NCBI GenBank assembly: GCA_951804985.1
Contig: OX638133.1
Span: forward strand, 77,320,367-77,384,366
Source of the DNA: Dryomyza anilis
Taxonomy: Eukaryota > Arthropoda > Insecta > Diptera > Dryomyzidae
DNA length: 64,000 nt
Reading direction: 5' to 3'
Each line of letters starts with the position of its first letter. Position 1 is the stretch's first letter. Made by a program: the position numbers and the translations under genes. The notes below the pieces were generated by a model. That model had not been told where the DNA came from. It did no database searches and was given only the letters and a program-made list of their open reading frames with translations. Shown piece by piece: positions 31,728-43,739 of this stretch.

Positions 31728-32075
31728 AGGAAAAACACCAAAAAAAAAAACAAAAGCCAAATCAAAAACTCAAAACTAAAGAAAATACACAAAAACATAA
31801 GTAAAATCACAAAAACAAACGCTTAACACAAAATAAAAACACAAATGCAAAACACACAAAAACTAAACACAAAAATAAAACCAAAAACACAAAAGCAAAT
31901 AAAAAACACATCAAAAAAATTAAAGGAAAAAACACAAAAAGCTAAATTAAAAAACGCAAAATCAAAAGCACAATATCAAAAACGCATAAAAAAAATCAAA
32001 AACGCAAAAACAAAATCAAAAACACAAAATTCCAAATCCAAAAAATTACCAAAAAGGAAAAATATAAATTAAAAG
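31728..32075. repeat. A-rich minisatellite (AAAAACACAAAAGC type)
   Basis: Head-to-tail variants of AAAAACACAAAAGCAAAA on the plus strand. This is the complement of the T-rich arrays at 38560-39490 and 49660-50910 and similar to 46470-46915. The Lys/Asn/Thr frame here is an artefact. Confidence 0.7.
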
Positions 32076-32186
32076 AATAGCAATGGGTTGAAAACAAAAA
32101 AAAGTTATTCGAAATATTAGTAACGATATACAGTCTTAAAACAACGATTTACAACGATGTATTGGTTTATTTTTTTTAAAGCATAT

Positions 32187-32724
32187 TGTTACGAAAATTC
32201 AGTCTACGGAATTCTACAAGTTCGTATCTCTGGATTGTGAACAAAATAAAAACACACTTATGTTTGGTTTAAATAACGACAATTATCTTTATTAATTCAC
32301 ATTAACTAACATCCACTATTTAACTTCGCATTGATCACACACGAGATGTACTTGACTACTTCCCAATCACTACTGAAGTGATGTGCCTCAGATGCGCTGC
32401 CCTTATATACTGCATGCATTAGTTCGACAAGCTTTGACATGTTTCGAAAACCTTCTAGACGTTTCGTGAATGACGCAATTTATTTGCATCTCATGTGTTT
32501 CTAATGCGCTGTCTTTTATCTCTTTCTAGCACATTGCCTCAGTGCGCTGAATTATCTTGCGTCTCACTTACTCTTGCACAGTGAAGCAAATTACCTGTTT
32601 TCTTTCTTTATGTTTAAAAAATAACTTTGCTTATAATATGTTTTCAGTAAACACAATGAATTTCTTCACAAGTAAAAATTATAATATAGAATCTTATAGT
32701 ATCTGTTGATGTTTGTGACAAACA
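32187..32724 (-). mobile_element. Probable solo LTR of an LTR retrotransposon
   Basis: Reading the minus strand it starts TGTTTGTCACAAAC and ends TTTTCGTAACA (TG...CA ends). It holds a TATA-like TATATAAGGG (complement near 32400-32409) and AATAAAG about 115 bp further on (near 32290). No internal coding region adjoins it and no clean target duplication was found, so the boundaries and the class are tentative. Confidence 0.45.
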
Positions 32725-32727
32725 TAT

Positions 32728-34754
32728 ATAATTAAAAATTCACGTTTCGAACATCATCCTCTTTGTTTGTATGTCACATATTTACAGAAAAATATCTATA
32801 CAAAAGTTTGTTTACAACAAGTACAATATATTCAATAATATGTAAAAAAATAAAAATGTAAAATAATGCAATATTTATTGTCAAAAAATTGTAGAAAAAT
32901 CAAAGAAAAATCGATAAAAATACTGCTAAATCTCACTCAAAGTTGTTATTAATAATTATAATTCTGACAAACATTTAACATTATAAATGTTTCTTTTTAA
33001 TAGAATATTACTGATACTAAAAAAGAAATTAAATATTGTTCGCGCCGTGAACGTAATCTTAATATCATCCTCTGATGTGAACGCCGTATTATACCAACAT
33101 AAGGCGAATCATTAGAACGGTTGGCAACTCTGCCCCAAAAGTCTGCAACGCATGACAGGCGCACGCATACACTCGCATAGATGAGCGAAAGAACAAACGT
33201 CAAAGGTGACATTTGCCTCGTGGTGCGATGGGACATTTAACCTTATTTCTAACATCTGCAGCAACACAACGTTCATTTTTCTGATCGCCACAACAACACT
33301 TTAAATTACTTAAAACTTAAGTTAATAAATATTATAACGTTTGAACTTAAACCTGATACAACCACGCGTTTTTATTGAACTTTTACATTGTCTCAAAAAA
33401 GACAAAGTAGTGTCATAAGGGGACAAATCATTTTTACATTGTTTCATCGGTGCCCATTGGCAACAACAACTGCAAAGCAGCGAAATGCAGCAAAGTGATG
33501 TCGTTTTCCTTAGTTTACGAGTTAAGAACAAATAAAATGGTACCTTTATTTATTTTGAAATTTAATTTTATTTAAAATAGCTTTTATCACTTTAGTTAAA
33601 TCGTTTTTTTGTATATTAATACCAAATAATCATGAAAATCTTCGATTTAAACTAAAAAAAATAAAATTTCAATAATCATATGAAATATTATGTCATGTTT
33701 TGTTATAATAAACTGAAATATTTATTTAATCCTAAAAGTCGCTTAATTTCCGGTACCTTTTCAACTACGCAACACGATATTTTCAACAAAAAAAATATTG
33801 CATTAAATTATATACCTTCATTTTTAACACAACTGATATAAAGAAGAAAAATGTGAAAATTCTGATTGAATCATTTTATTTGATTGCGTCATGTTAATCA
33901 GCCTGATGTTGCGATTGCGGTCGTTGGTTGATGTTGTTGTTGTTATTGGTGATGTATACGGTGATGGGTGTAGGGTGCTGAAGCAACACTTACTGTAATA
34001 ACACAAACTAAGCTGCATATACATACACATATACACACACATATATACAATTACTTAAACAAAACTGTTGATCACATACTTTGTTGCTGAAGTGCACTTA
34101 TATTAAAACATAGGGTACCAAGTGTAGAATGGGAAGGATAAAGTTATTAACAAAAAATTAAAGAAAAATAATTTGCAATTTTTAGTTCAAATAGACTAAA
34201 ATAATGATAGAAAGAACAATACTTTTATTTCATATCAAATAAATAAGAATTTAACATATTTTTGATTCAAATTGTTTGAATGTTGTATCCGTTCCTACCC
34301 TATACCATAAATTCAAACGCATATTCAAGTCGATCCAACTAACTACCTCGCTACTTTGAGTTGAACATAGAGCTATACGTACAATAATAACATACCATGC
34401 CATAATTTATGACTAATGTGGGTAATGTTTGTTTGAGGATTTGTAATTTGTGACCCAATAGAAATAAAAGTTTGAATCAAACACACAAAAATGTCCATTA
34501 AAATAATTTATATACACCGGGTGGTCCCCTTTGCGGTTTTCGAGACTGATTTTATAAAAAAAAAATGTTTTAGAGGTTTGGTCTATTTGGAATACCTTAA
34601 GATATACAGGGTGTCTCCGACACTGTATAAACTATACTATTTGCAACTTATCTAAATGTAATATTTATTAATTTATTTTTGTTGCTGCCAAAAAATATTT
34701 AAATATCAAAATATTTATTAAAATAGATTCATTATTAAAAAAAAATCTCAAATT
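32728..34754. other. Non-coding DNA, no gene recognised
   Basis: AT-rich with two more complex patches (33030-33330 and 33350-33540) that might be old LTR debris. A GTTGTT/GATG-rich patch lies at 33920-33970. ACACCGGGTGGTCCCC near 34514 and ACAGGGTGTCTCC near 34605 resemble termini of insect repeats, but no element could be delimited. Confidence 0.35.
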
Positions 34755-36102
34755 ATAAAAAACATTGTAAAAACATGGGAAAAACATTGTAAAATCAGGC
34801 AAAAACAACCTTAAATCAATCAAAAGCCGTCATGAAAGTCGAGTAAGGTTGATATTTTTTAATTCACCAACGAACAACGTTGATTTAAGATTAATATGAC
34901 AACGTGTTGCATTTTTAATTCAAAGTGTTTTATTCTTATGTTAACATTGTTTACTACTATATTAAAAATTTGCAATCTTAATTTAAGATAAAACATTTTT
35001 GAATTGAAGTGGTTTCAACGTTGATTCAATGTAGAAACATTCTTACAATAACATTGAAACATTATAATTTTTTTATTCACCACTATACTCACACCATAAA
35101 TAAATAGTCTTAATGTAAAATAAATTATATGTATTTATTATTATATTTTGACATAATGTACAGAATATAAATGTAAAGCAGTAGCAATCATTGATGAAAT
35201 GTTTAAAAATCTTACACCAATTACCTCTTCAACAATTATGTTTATGAGTTCGTTCCGGTTTGCATTTGAGAGATGCTGATGTGTTTTGTATCACTCCAGA
35301 AAACACTGGCCGATAGATTATCCTGAAACAAGCTCATCAAATCCTGCAAAAGTTAAAAGCATCAAAATATTTAACTAAAAGCCGAAAGCATTATTGAAAT
35401 TTGAATTATTGTTCTTACTTTTTCAACAATAAACGCGAAATGTCATGTGATAGATACTTCATATTTTCTTTTTCTTCATCTTAATTTTTATTCTTCGATG
35501 ATAATAAAGCTGTATTATTGAAATTCTGCCACTTTGCTGGGCACCTACATAGCTTTGTCGTCAATTCCAAACTAAGGATAAAAGTAATTTTCTTCAGTAG
35601 TAAATAATTTTATTACAATAAATACCTGTCGTTTTGTCCACACAAATAATTATTCGCGAAATTAGATTCCAAGAGGAGAAATCAATGTCTTTATATCCAC
35701 GACAGATATTTAGGCAAACACACGAAATGAAGAACGCGTCCAAACGTCAAACAAAAAATTCAAATGGCCCGTTATGCACAATGCAATGTTATTTCAAAAA
35801 TGTTCAATCATAAATCAACCTTGACTTAAAATGTTTAATGTTATTTAAATGTTACCATTGCAGTACTTTTAAAATAAGTTGATTTAATCTTAAATCAAAG
35901 TTGCTGCAATCTTGATATAAGATTGCTATAACTTTAAATTGAAAATGCATTTTTAATTTAAAGTTGTACTTTTTGATTCAATGTATTTCAACCTAGTATT
36001 TAAATTTGGAGATGTTAAAACATGATTGTTTTATCAAAAGTTGAAAATTTTAAAAACAACCATGACTGTGCTTGATTTTAAAATGTGTTTTTCCTCTGAG
36101 TG
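34755..36102. mobile_element. Possible DNA transposon remnant with long imperfect inverted repeats
   Basis: The first ~320 bp and the last ~330 bp share words such as TTGATTCAATGTA, GTTGATTTAA and GCAATCTT in mirrored arrangement. The right end reads TTTTTCCTCTGAGTG, similar to the MITE end at 38140 and to 63729. No transposase frame and no target duplication were found; the left boundary is a guess. Confidence 0.35.
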
Positions 36103-36394
36103 TACAATTGTATATTTAGTTATACTTTCTACAACTTAAAGCACAGAAAAAAAATATTACATTCATTTTACAGATAATCGCTAATAGTTTCTACTAAAAT
36201 TTTAATATTGGCTTTTCTTGTGGTGCGTTAAGATTTTTTTTTCATCAAATTAGAAAATAAATATTTTATTACAACATTTTTTTAATAAAACTCATATTTT
36301 CTCAAAATATTTGTATCTTTTATTTTATTAACCTTTTTTTATATTTGCATGTATCAAAGTGCAATGTTGCAAGTTGCAAATCGTGATCACATAT

Positions 36395-36925
36395 ATGGGC
36401 CATTCCACACCAAATCGACCAGCGGTTGGAACTCACTTTCTTCGATTTCAATGAAAACTGATAAAGGGTATCGAGACATGCACTAAACATTTTTTTTTTA
36501 TTTTTTCCGACCACTACTTCCAGAGATACAGTGGCTCAAAGTTGGAAAAAAGTGCCAAAAATCACTTTTGTACTGTTGTTCATATTTAAATATCTCTTGA
36601 ACTAGAAATGCTAGAAACTCCGTTAGCTAATAGAACAAGCCTTTAGAAAAATTAAGTTGTAATTTCCAAACGGTAACATGTGGCCCGTGGTCATTATCCT
36701 TGCACTTCAAAATTGTGGTCCTTAAAAAGGACCCTTTTTAAAATTCTGAAAAAAATCCTAAATTTTCGTCAATTTATTGTTAATATTCATGCAAAATTTC
36801 AAGATGGTATTTTGATTGCATCATATTTTAAAAAATAATTTTCTGTTTGTTTAGTACATGTCTCGATACCCTTTATCAGTTGCCAAAAGTTCATTAAGAT
36901 CGAAAAGGTAAAATCTCAATCTACT
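36395..36925. repeat. Possible interspersed repeat beginning GGGCCATTCCAC
   Basis: GGCCATTCCACACCAAATC at 36399 has a relative GGGTTATTCCACGTCAAATC at 59386. ATGTCTCGATACCCTTTATC near 36864 is the complement of GATAAAGGGTATCGAGACAT at 36461, giving ~20-bp inverted repeats inside the block. Family unknown. Confidence 0.35.
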
Positions 36926-37938
36926 TTATAGAATTAGAATAGAATTCTATTAATATCTCTTATGTAAAAATAGTGAAATTAATTTTGTAGCAATAGCAAT
37001 TGTTCGACAAACATAATTTTACTTTTATTTTTTCGATTTTTTAATCAATGATCAAATTGGTGAAATTAATAAGTAAATGCGGTCTTTAATTAATTTATAG
37101 TTTTAATAATATAATAGATGTAAAAATTTTTGAAATTATCTCTTTAATCCACCATATTCACTTTTTTTAACATAATTTTTTATCATAATATGGAGTTATT
37201 TAAAAAAATGTAAGTAAAATAATAAATTTCAAACAAAAAATATTTAAACATTTGAATTTTTATTTATTTAAAAATAAAAAATAGACAAAAACAAAAATCT
37301 ATGTTACTCATACGCACTGAGGCACCTAGAAAAATTAAAACATTTAAAGAACGAGTATATGTAAAGTGTTTTGAAGTCGTTTAAGAAAAGCAGAAAGCAT
37401 GCATTCAAAACATAAATTTATATAAAAATTGAATCATATTTTAAAGATGTATGAATAAAAATATAAATTCTTTAATACTAACTAATATTTTATACAAAGT
37501 TACTCATACACACTGTAGAACAATGAATAATGTAGCATTTCATAAAAGACAAATTATGCCATGATTTGACGTCTTTATAAAAAAAGCAATAAAAATACAT
37601 TTTCTTTCATTAAAACTAAGACCTATTTTAAAGTGAGAGGCAGTTAAAATTTGAACTTGAAAAATTAACTTTAAAATTGTTACTCATACGCACTATGGTA
37701 CCAAGAAAATTATAGTTACAACGAAGAAATAAATATTGATCCCATGTCGCTTTAAAAATGTAAAAATACGATTAAAAACATAATAATCTATAAGCGAAAC
37801 AAACATCTAAATATGAAATGTATTGATATAGTAATAAATATGTAAAGAATCTTAAAAAATAAAATAATCTATAAATAAAATATATAACATTGTTATAGAT
37901 AGTGGAAAAAGAATAACCTTTAAAAAAATTTTACATAT
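36926..37938. other. AT-rich non-coding DNA
   Basis: The phrase GTTACTCATACGCACT recurs (near 37303, 37500 and 37678, spacing about 180-200), suggesting an eroded tandem repeat. Nothing coding. Confidence 0.4.
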
Positions 37939-38140
37939 ACTCAGAAAAATATAAATTCAATAGTTTTTTACTATTAATATTAGTCAATAGGTTAAATTAT
38001 TATTTAAAAAGGTAAATTCCATTAAATATTACAAAATACTTTTAAATTGTTTTTGTATTTATATAAAAATATTTATTTTTTGTGTACTATTAATTTAATA
38101 ACTGTGCTATTAACCAATTTTAATAGGATTTTTTCTGAGT
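37939..38140. mobile_element. ~200-bp MITE with ACTCAGAAAAA ends
   Basis: Left end ACTCAGAAAAAT and right end, on the other strand, ACTCAGAAAAAATC, with an AT-rich interior containing AATAGTTTTTTACTATT. No clear target duplication. Confidence 0.45.
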
Positions 38141-38393
38141 GTTCACACTATATCATCAAGTAAAAATAATAATAATTAAATAACAGAGCACAACAAAAAA
38201 AAATTATTCGAAATCTTATTATGATTTTCCGTTGGACTTTTAATTTCTAATAAAGATCTCATATTCAGTGTTTTTCAGATTGCCTCAAATTTCTTTTTTT
38301 TTACGTAAAACAAATATATGACATTCCTTGTGTTTTTCTATATATTATGAACTTTCACTTTTACAGTTTTCTCGCCCTAATTTATTAAGAACT

Positions 38394-39490
38394 AGTATTA
38401 TGTAACCGGGCTGCGCAACGGGGTTTTTCCGTAATTTTTTGTTTTTAAACCATTTTAAATGCATATTTGTTCATTTTCTACTATATATTAAAGAAATGAT
38501 AAGTGTAGTAACAAAAATACTATGTGATTTATAAAAAAATATAATTAATCGAAATGAGACTTAATTTTTTTTTTTTGTCGTATTTTTACTTTTTTATGTT
38601 TTTATTGTAAGTGTTATGGCTTCTTATGTGTTTGTTTTTTATTTTTATGTTTCTTTTTTGTTTTTGTTTGAGTTGGTTCTGCTCTTATTTATGTGTTAGC
38701 CTTTTGTGTTTTTCTGTTTTTCTTTTACTTTTGATTTAACTATTCTTTTTTTGTTTCTTTTTCTGCGTTTTTATTTTGATTTTGTTTTTTAACTTGACTT
38801 TGAATTGGTGTTTCTGTTTCTAATGTTCATGTTCGGTTTATATTTATTTTTTTTCTTTTAATTTTTTATTTTTTTTTTGTTTTTTTGCTTTGATTTTGTT
38901 TTGTTTTTTTTTTTGTTTTTGCATTTTAACTTAAGTTTTTATTTTTTATATTGTTTTTGTATTTTGAGTTTTTGCTTTGTTTTTGTATTTTTGCTTTTGT
39001 GTTTCTTTTTTTTGCATGTTTTCTTTTGTTTTTGTGTTTTATCTTTTGTTTTTGTATTTTCTTTATTTTCAACTTTTGTGGTTTTCTTTTGATTTTGTGT
39101 TTTTGCTTTTCATTTTGTGTATTGCATAATTTTTATTTTTTTTGGGTTTTGTTGTTGTGTTTTTGCGTTTGTGTTTTTTATTGTGTTTTTGCTTTTGATT
39201 TTGCATTTAGGCTTTTTTTTTGTTCGTGTTTATTCTTTGGTTTTTGTCTTTTCCCTTTTGTTTTGCTTTTGTGTTTTTACATCTGTGTTTTATTTTAGTG
39301 TTTTTCATTTGTATTTGTGCTTTTGTTTTTGCTTTTGTTATACCTTTGTTTTGGATTTTGCATTTGCATTTGTGTTTTTGGTTTTAAGTTTTTGCTTTTG
39401 CTTCTGATATATTTCTTCGTATTTGCTTTTGTTTTTCCATCTGTTTTTTGTTTGTTTTTTTTTGGGTGTTGTTTCATTTTTCCATTTTTG
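38394..39490 (+). repeat. D-family head remnant followed by T-rich minisatellite
   Basis: CCGGGCTGCGCAACGGGGTT at 38406 matches, in inverted orientation, CCCCGTTGTGCAGCCC at 49296 in a D-family copy. From 38560 to 39490 follows a degenerate TTTTGTGTTTTTGCTTTTG array. All long Phe/Cys/Leu frames here derive from the array. Confidence 0.55.
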
Positions 39491-40480
39491 ATATTATTTC
39501 GTTGTGAAATAAACCTCAATGAAATTATTTCTAATTTGAGATTAGTTAATTAAAATTTTATTGTTTGCGTTATTTTATTCGTTTTGAGGATTATTGATTT
39601 TAAAAAAGTTTAGGGGTTATTTCAAATTTTTTGTGGGTTATTTCGATTACAATAATCTCAATTTTTGTTTTTATTCGAGTCTGATAAAAAGATCAATCTT
39701 GTACAAGAAAATATTTGAACTGAACGGTTTTAAATTTATTTTCCATTAGATCTGTTGGATGCAATATGAGTAAGAGTTATTTGGACTTTAATTATTTTAT
39801 ATACAATATGTGCATTTTACAAAGGACAAATAATAATATGAAAATAAAAATCAGAATATAAAAAAAAAATATTTTGAATAAATATATTCTATTTTTGTTA
39901 CGTATGTGTTCAATAAGTTATTTTAAACAATTTTGCAAAAGAATTATTATTCAATTTTTCGCTGTCTAACAGATAATTCATTTTTTGTATTTTGGGGGGG
40001 AGTTATTTCTTTTATGTTTGGGATTATTTCATTAAGATAGTTTTGGGTGATACATTGTCATTCATTCGGTGTTATTTTATCGTTGCAGATTATATCATAT
40101 TATATAATCCGCAATTTTGATTTCAGGATTTATTTCATTTTTTTTTTTTTTGGTATTATCCAATTTTTTGATTTTTGGGTAATATTTCAAATTTTGTTGG
40201 CCTATGTTAACTCTGCGGGGAATTATTTGATTAGGGGCTATTTTTAATATTTTAAAAACTACGAACTTTGGTGTTGTACAATTTTTTTTTTAAATAAATT
40301 AATATATAATTAAAATTGTGATTTCGTTAAATGTAACAATTTGAAATCAACTTTGAAAATTTGTCATGGTATTAAATATCATAAGAAAAAATATAATTTT
40401 TTAAAGCAATTTAAAATTTTTTAAAATTTAATTATATTATATAAAAAATAAATCATTTTTCTTTATTTCTACCAGACATA
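39491..40480. other. AT-rich non-coding DNA
   Basis: Nothing recognised beyond scattered TTATTTC words that may be eroded repeat. Confidence 0.4.
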
Positions 40481-40910
40481 CAATATGTACGTATTATGTA
40501 TAAAACAGCGCATACAACCGTAACTGACTGGGAATGTGTGAAATTATTAAGAGTGTTTGCTGGTGCCTGCTTGTATGACACACATACTTACATGCAGCCT
40601 ACAACGGAGTTTGCAGCAAGCTATGTGAGTGTTTCATTCGATGCCGCTGTGTGCGTAAAGTACCTGTTTAGGTTGGCTGCCTGCTGTGCTTTGCTTTGAG
40701 GTGTTGCCATGTTGATGTTTGTTGTTTGCTGTATGAGTGTTTTGTGTTAGGCTGCTGTGTGTGTGTGCGTGCGTGCAAATAATAAATTGCATGCGATATT
40801 TTAGATTGTCATTGGCTGCTTCCTACTGCTTATAATGATATTTTATATGATTTCATTTTCATATTTTTAGCCAGTTGTTGTGTTCTGTTAGGTGTTGTAC
40901 TCTCTCTCAA
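40481..40910. other. Higher-complexity patch, no gene assigned
   Basis: Less AT-rich, with a 67-codon frame at 40496-40699 lacking recognisable similarity, and a GTGTGTGTGCGTGCGTGC microsatellite at 40758. Possibly untranslated or regulatory sequence. Confidence 0.3.
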
Positions 40911-41458
40911 AGGAAATTACATCATTTTTTTGTGACGAAATTTTATGTATTATAATTTTTTTTTGGAATTATATTAAAGTTATAAATCACAAAAGCACTA
41001 CAAAGCACTAGTGAAGTGTAGAATTAGCGTATTAAAAAGAAAAATAAATATTATAGCGTTATCGACACTATTTAAGCTGCATTTAATACCGGCATTAAAT
41101 ACAAATAAAATGCCTACTGAAAGCACTTGAGTGCATGAGTAGAGTGTACAGCACACTTTTGCATTTTTAAAATTATAACATTTTTGCTTAAGATAAAATT
41201 TGAATATTAAAAAGATTTTTTATTAATTAATGAAAATTTACTATTTAGTAAATATATATAATTAAAATTTTTAGTTTGATTTTTAATTATTTTTTTCATT
41301 TAATATATTTTAATGTTATTATAAAAGAAAATTCTTTAATTTTAGTACTTTTGGAAACATTATTTTTTTTTTAAGTTATTTTTTTTTATTAGATTTATAA
41401 AGGAAACTTTTTTTTGTACGGAAATATTATATTTTTTTCTATTTTTTTTATTTTGTAC
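40911..41458. other. AT-rich non-coding DNA
   Basis: Nothing recognised. Confidence 0.4.
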
Positions 41459-42470
41459 TAGCTGGACCCGTGCACGACTCGTGCCAAGATTTTGTGAATT
41501 CATAGATATAAAGCGATTTTATTAATATAAAAAAACATTATTATTATTTTTTATATCAGGGGCCCGTGCTTCGCTGTGGAAGTTTTTATTGGTTTTATAA
41601 ATGTAGTTACCAAATAATAATTCTCCGCCAAAACAACATTTCTCAAACACAATTCATACAGTAGAAGATTTCGCCGTAGACTTCTTCCCAGTAGAATTCT
41701 TCCCGGTAGAACTCTTCCCGGTAGAATTCTTCCCCGTAGAGTTTTACCCCCTATAGAAGTTTTAGTGTAGTTAGTTTTAATGTGGTGAGTTTTAGTGTGT
41801 TGAATTTTTAGTTTAGGGAATTTTTAGTGTGGTGAGTTTTGGTGTGGTGAGTTTTACTGTGGTGAGTTTTAGTGTGGTGAATTTTTAGTGTAGTGAGTTT
41901 TAGTGTGGTGAGTTTTATTGTGATGAGTTTTAGTGCGGTGAGTTTTAGTGTGGTGAGTTTTAGTGTGATGAGTTTCGGTGTGGTGAGTTTTTAGTATGGT
42001 GAGTTTTAGTGTGGTGAGTTTTAGTGTGGTGAATTTTTAGTGTGGTGAGTTTTAGTGTGGTTAGCTTTATTGTGTTGAGTTTTGGTGTGGTGAGTTTTAG
42101 TGTGGTGAGTTTTGGTGTGGTGAGTTTTAGTATGGTGAATTTTTAGTGTGGTGAGTTTTAGCGTGGTGAGTTTTTTTGTGGTGAGTTTTAGCGTGGTGAG
42201 TTTTAGTGTGGTGAGTTTTAGTGTGGTGAATTTTAGTTTTTTGTTTCATCTTTTTGGATTGTGTATGTGCTGAGTTATGTCGTTTTGAAAGTTTAGGTTG
42301 TATGGGAGGTACCACGCCCCTTTGTCCAATCCCCGGACTACTTAGTATCCTGTGCCAAAATTTCAGTTAAATCGGTTCAGCGGTTTAGACGTGATGCTGG
42401 AACAAACAGACAGACCGACCGACCGACCGACAGACTTACAGAGGGACCAAGAGTTTTATATATATAGATA
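41459..42470 (+). mobile_element. D-family repeat, copy D1, carrying two 15-bp minisatellites
   Basis: The 5' end TAGCTGGACCCGTGCACGAC is at 41459, followed by a GGGCCCGTGCTTCGCTG block. Then come a GTAGAATTCTTCCCG array (41660-41755) and a TGAGTTTTAGTGTGG array (41760-42240). The 3' part contains TCGGTTCAGCGGTTTAGACG, a CAGACAGACCGACC tract and ends TTTTATATATATAGATA. Similar 3' ends occur in several insect retroelements, but the class of D is not established. D2 at 46236-47972 has the same order on the other strand. Confidence 0.7.
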
Positions 42471-42480
42471 ATTTCATTTA

Positions 42481-43703
42481 TACACACATAGAAAATAATT
42501 GTCGGATCCAACAAAAGTTTGATAATACTTCATGTTAAATGGATCCACATATAATATTTTCAAATTATTTTCGGATTCCACAATAAAATTTCAACTAAGA
42601 ATTAAAAATAAAATTATTGTTTTTAAAAATTGGAATTGTTAATCTTCATTTTTGCTTTCTATGGCATTTTTAATGTTCAATTTTTAAATATTATTGTTAG
42701 AAAATAAACAAAACAAATTTTAAAATGTTACATATATCATTTTAATTAAAAATAAAACGTGCAAATATATAGATGATAGATAGCATCGTGCGGGACAGAC
42801 TGTTTCAGTGCATCGCAATAATATTCTGCATGAAGATGACTACGTAATTTCAATGGGGCAGTCGAACATAAGGAGTTCATCGTCTTGGAATCATAATAGT
42901 AGCCGTGGTTCTGTTCTTAGATTATTGAAGCTGTTCATCGTCATATGTGTGCGCTGTTTTAGTCGGGTCAGACATCCGCTCATTTAAACGTCATTTTAAA
43001 CTGTAAATGCAATGTATATTTTAAAATTTCAAATAAATGTCATATTAGTTACATATGTAATTTTTGGACTCATGGACATTCTCATTCAGACGTGTTCCAG
43101 TATAAAAGGCTTCGACGTACATGCAACGTCAAGCGGTTGAAATTATTTGGCCACCGCCAGGATTAATGGCGCTAGTGTTCAGGGTTACTTCTTAGATGTT
43201 GGAGCTCTATCTCATCTCTCATGACACCCTCCTTATTGACCCCCTGGTATCCAGTCACCACGAACTGACTGATTTCGTTCAAGTACTGCATTACAGCAAA
43301 CAACTGAGCTGCCGACGAACTTACTAAATTTACTGCCCATTTGTAGGATATTAATTACCCGTTAATCGTAGTGTCGACAGTTACCAGTCCAAAAAAGCTG
43401 CGGTATTTTTAAAAAATAAATTTTGAAATAAACATAAAATGCCTTATGACATGTATGTGTACGTCAATCTAACTTTGAAAATGAACATTTATAATAACAT
43501 TTTCAAAATTGAAAATAATATTAAAGTTATTCATTTCACTGCGTATGTCGTAAAAATTATAAGCATCATTATGTAGAATTCTTACGAAATACGGATATAC
43601 GCAGGCAATACGAAGTGAAATGAATACCCTTATTGTCGTTTGTAGCTTTTAATAAATTGATAATATTTATTTTCAAAAACCAACAATATTTTCTATGTGT
43701 GTA
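42481..43703. mobile_element. Non-autonomous TIR element with TA duplication
   Basis: Ends CACACATAGAAAATAATTG (42483) and CAATATTTTCTATGTGTG (to 43701) are inverted repeats, flanked by TA on both sides (42481-42482, 43702-43703). TA duplications fit Tc1/mariner-like movement. The interior is GC-richer (42780-43400) but has no transposase frame. An internal hairpin has arms around ATTCATTTCACT (43529) and AGTGAAATGAAT (43613). Confidence 0.65.
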
Positions 43704-43739
43704 AGAATTAATTTAGTTTTGAAAAAACATAAAATTTTT

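Noticed and set aside
38877..39553. Overlapping Phe/Cys/Leu-rich frames
   Set aside because: They follow the TTTTGTGTTTTTGC minisatellite and occur in all frames.
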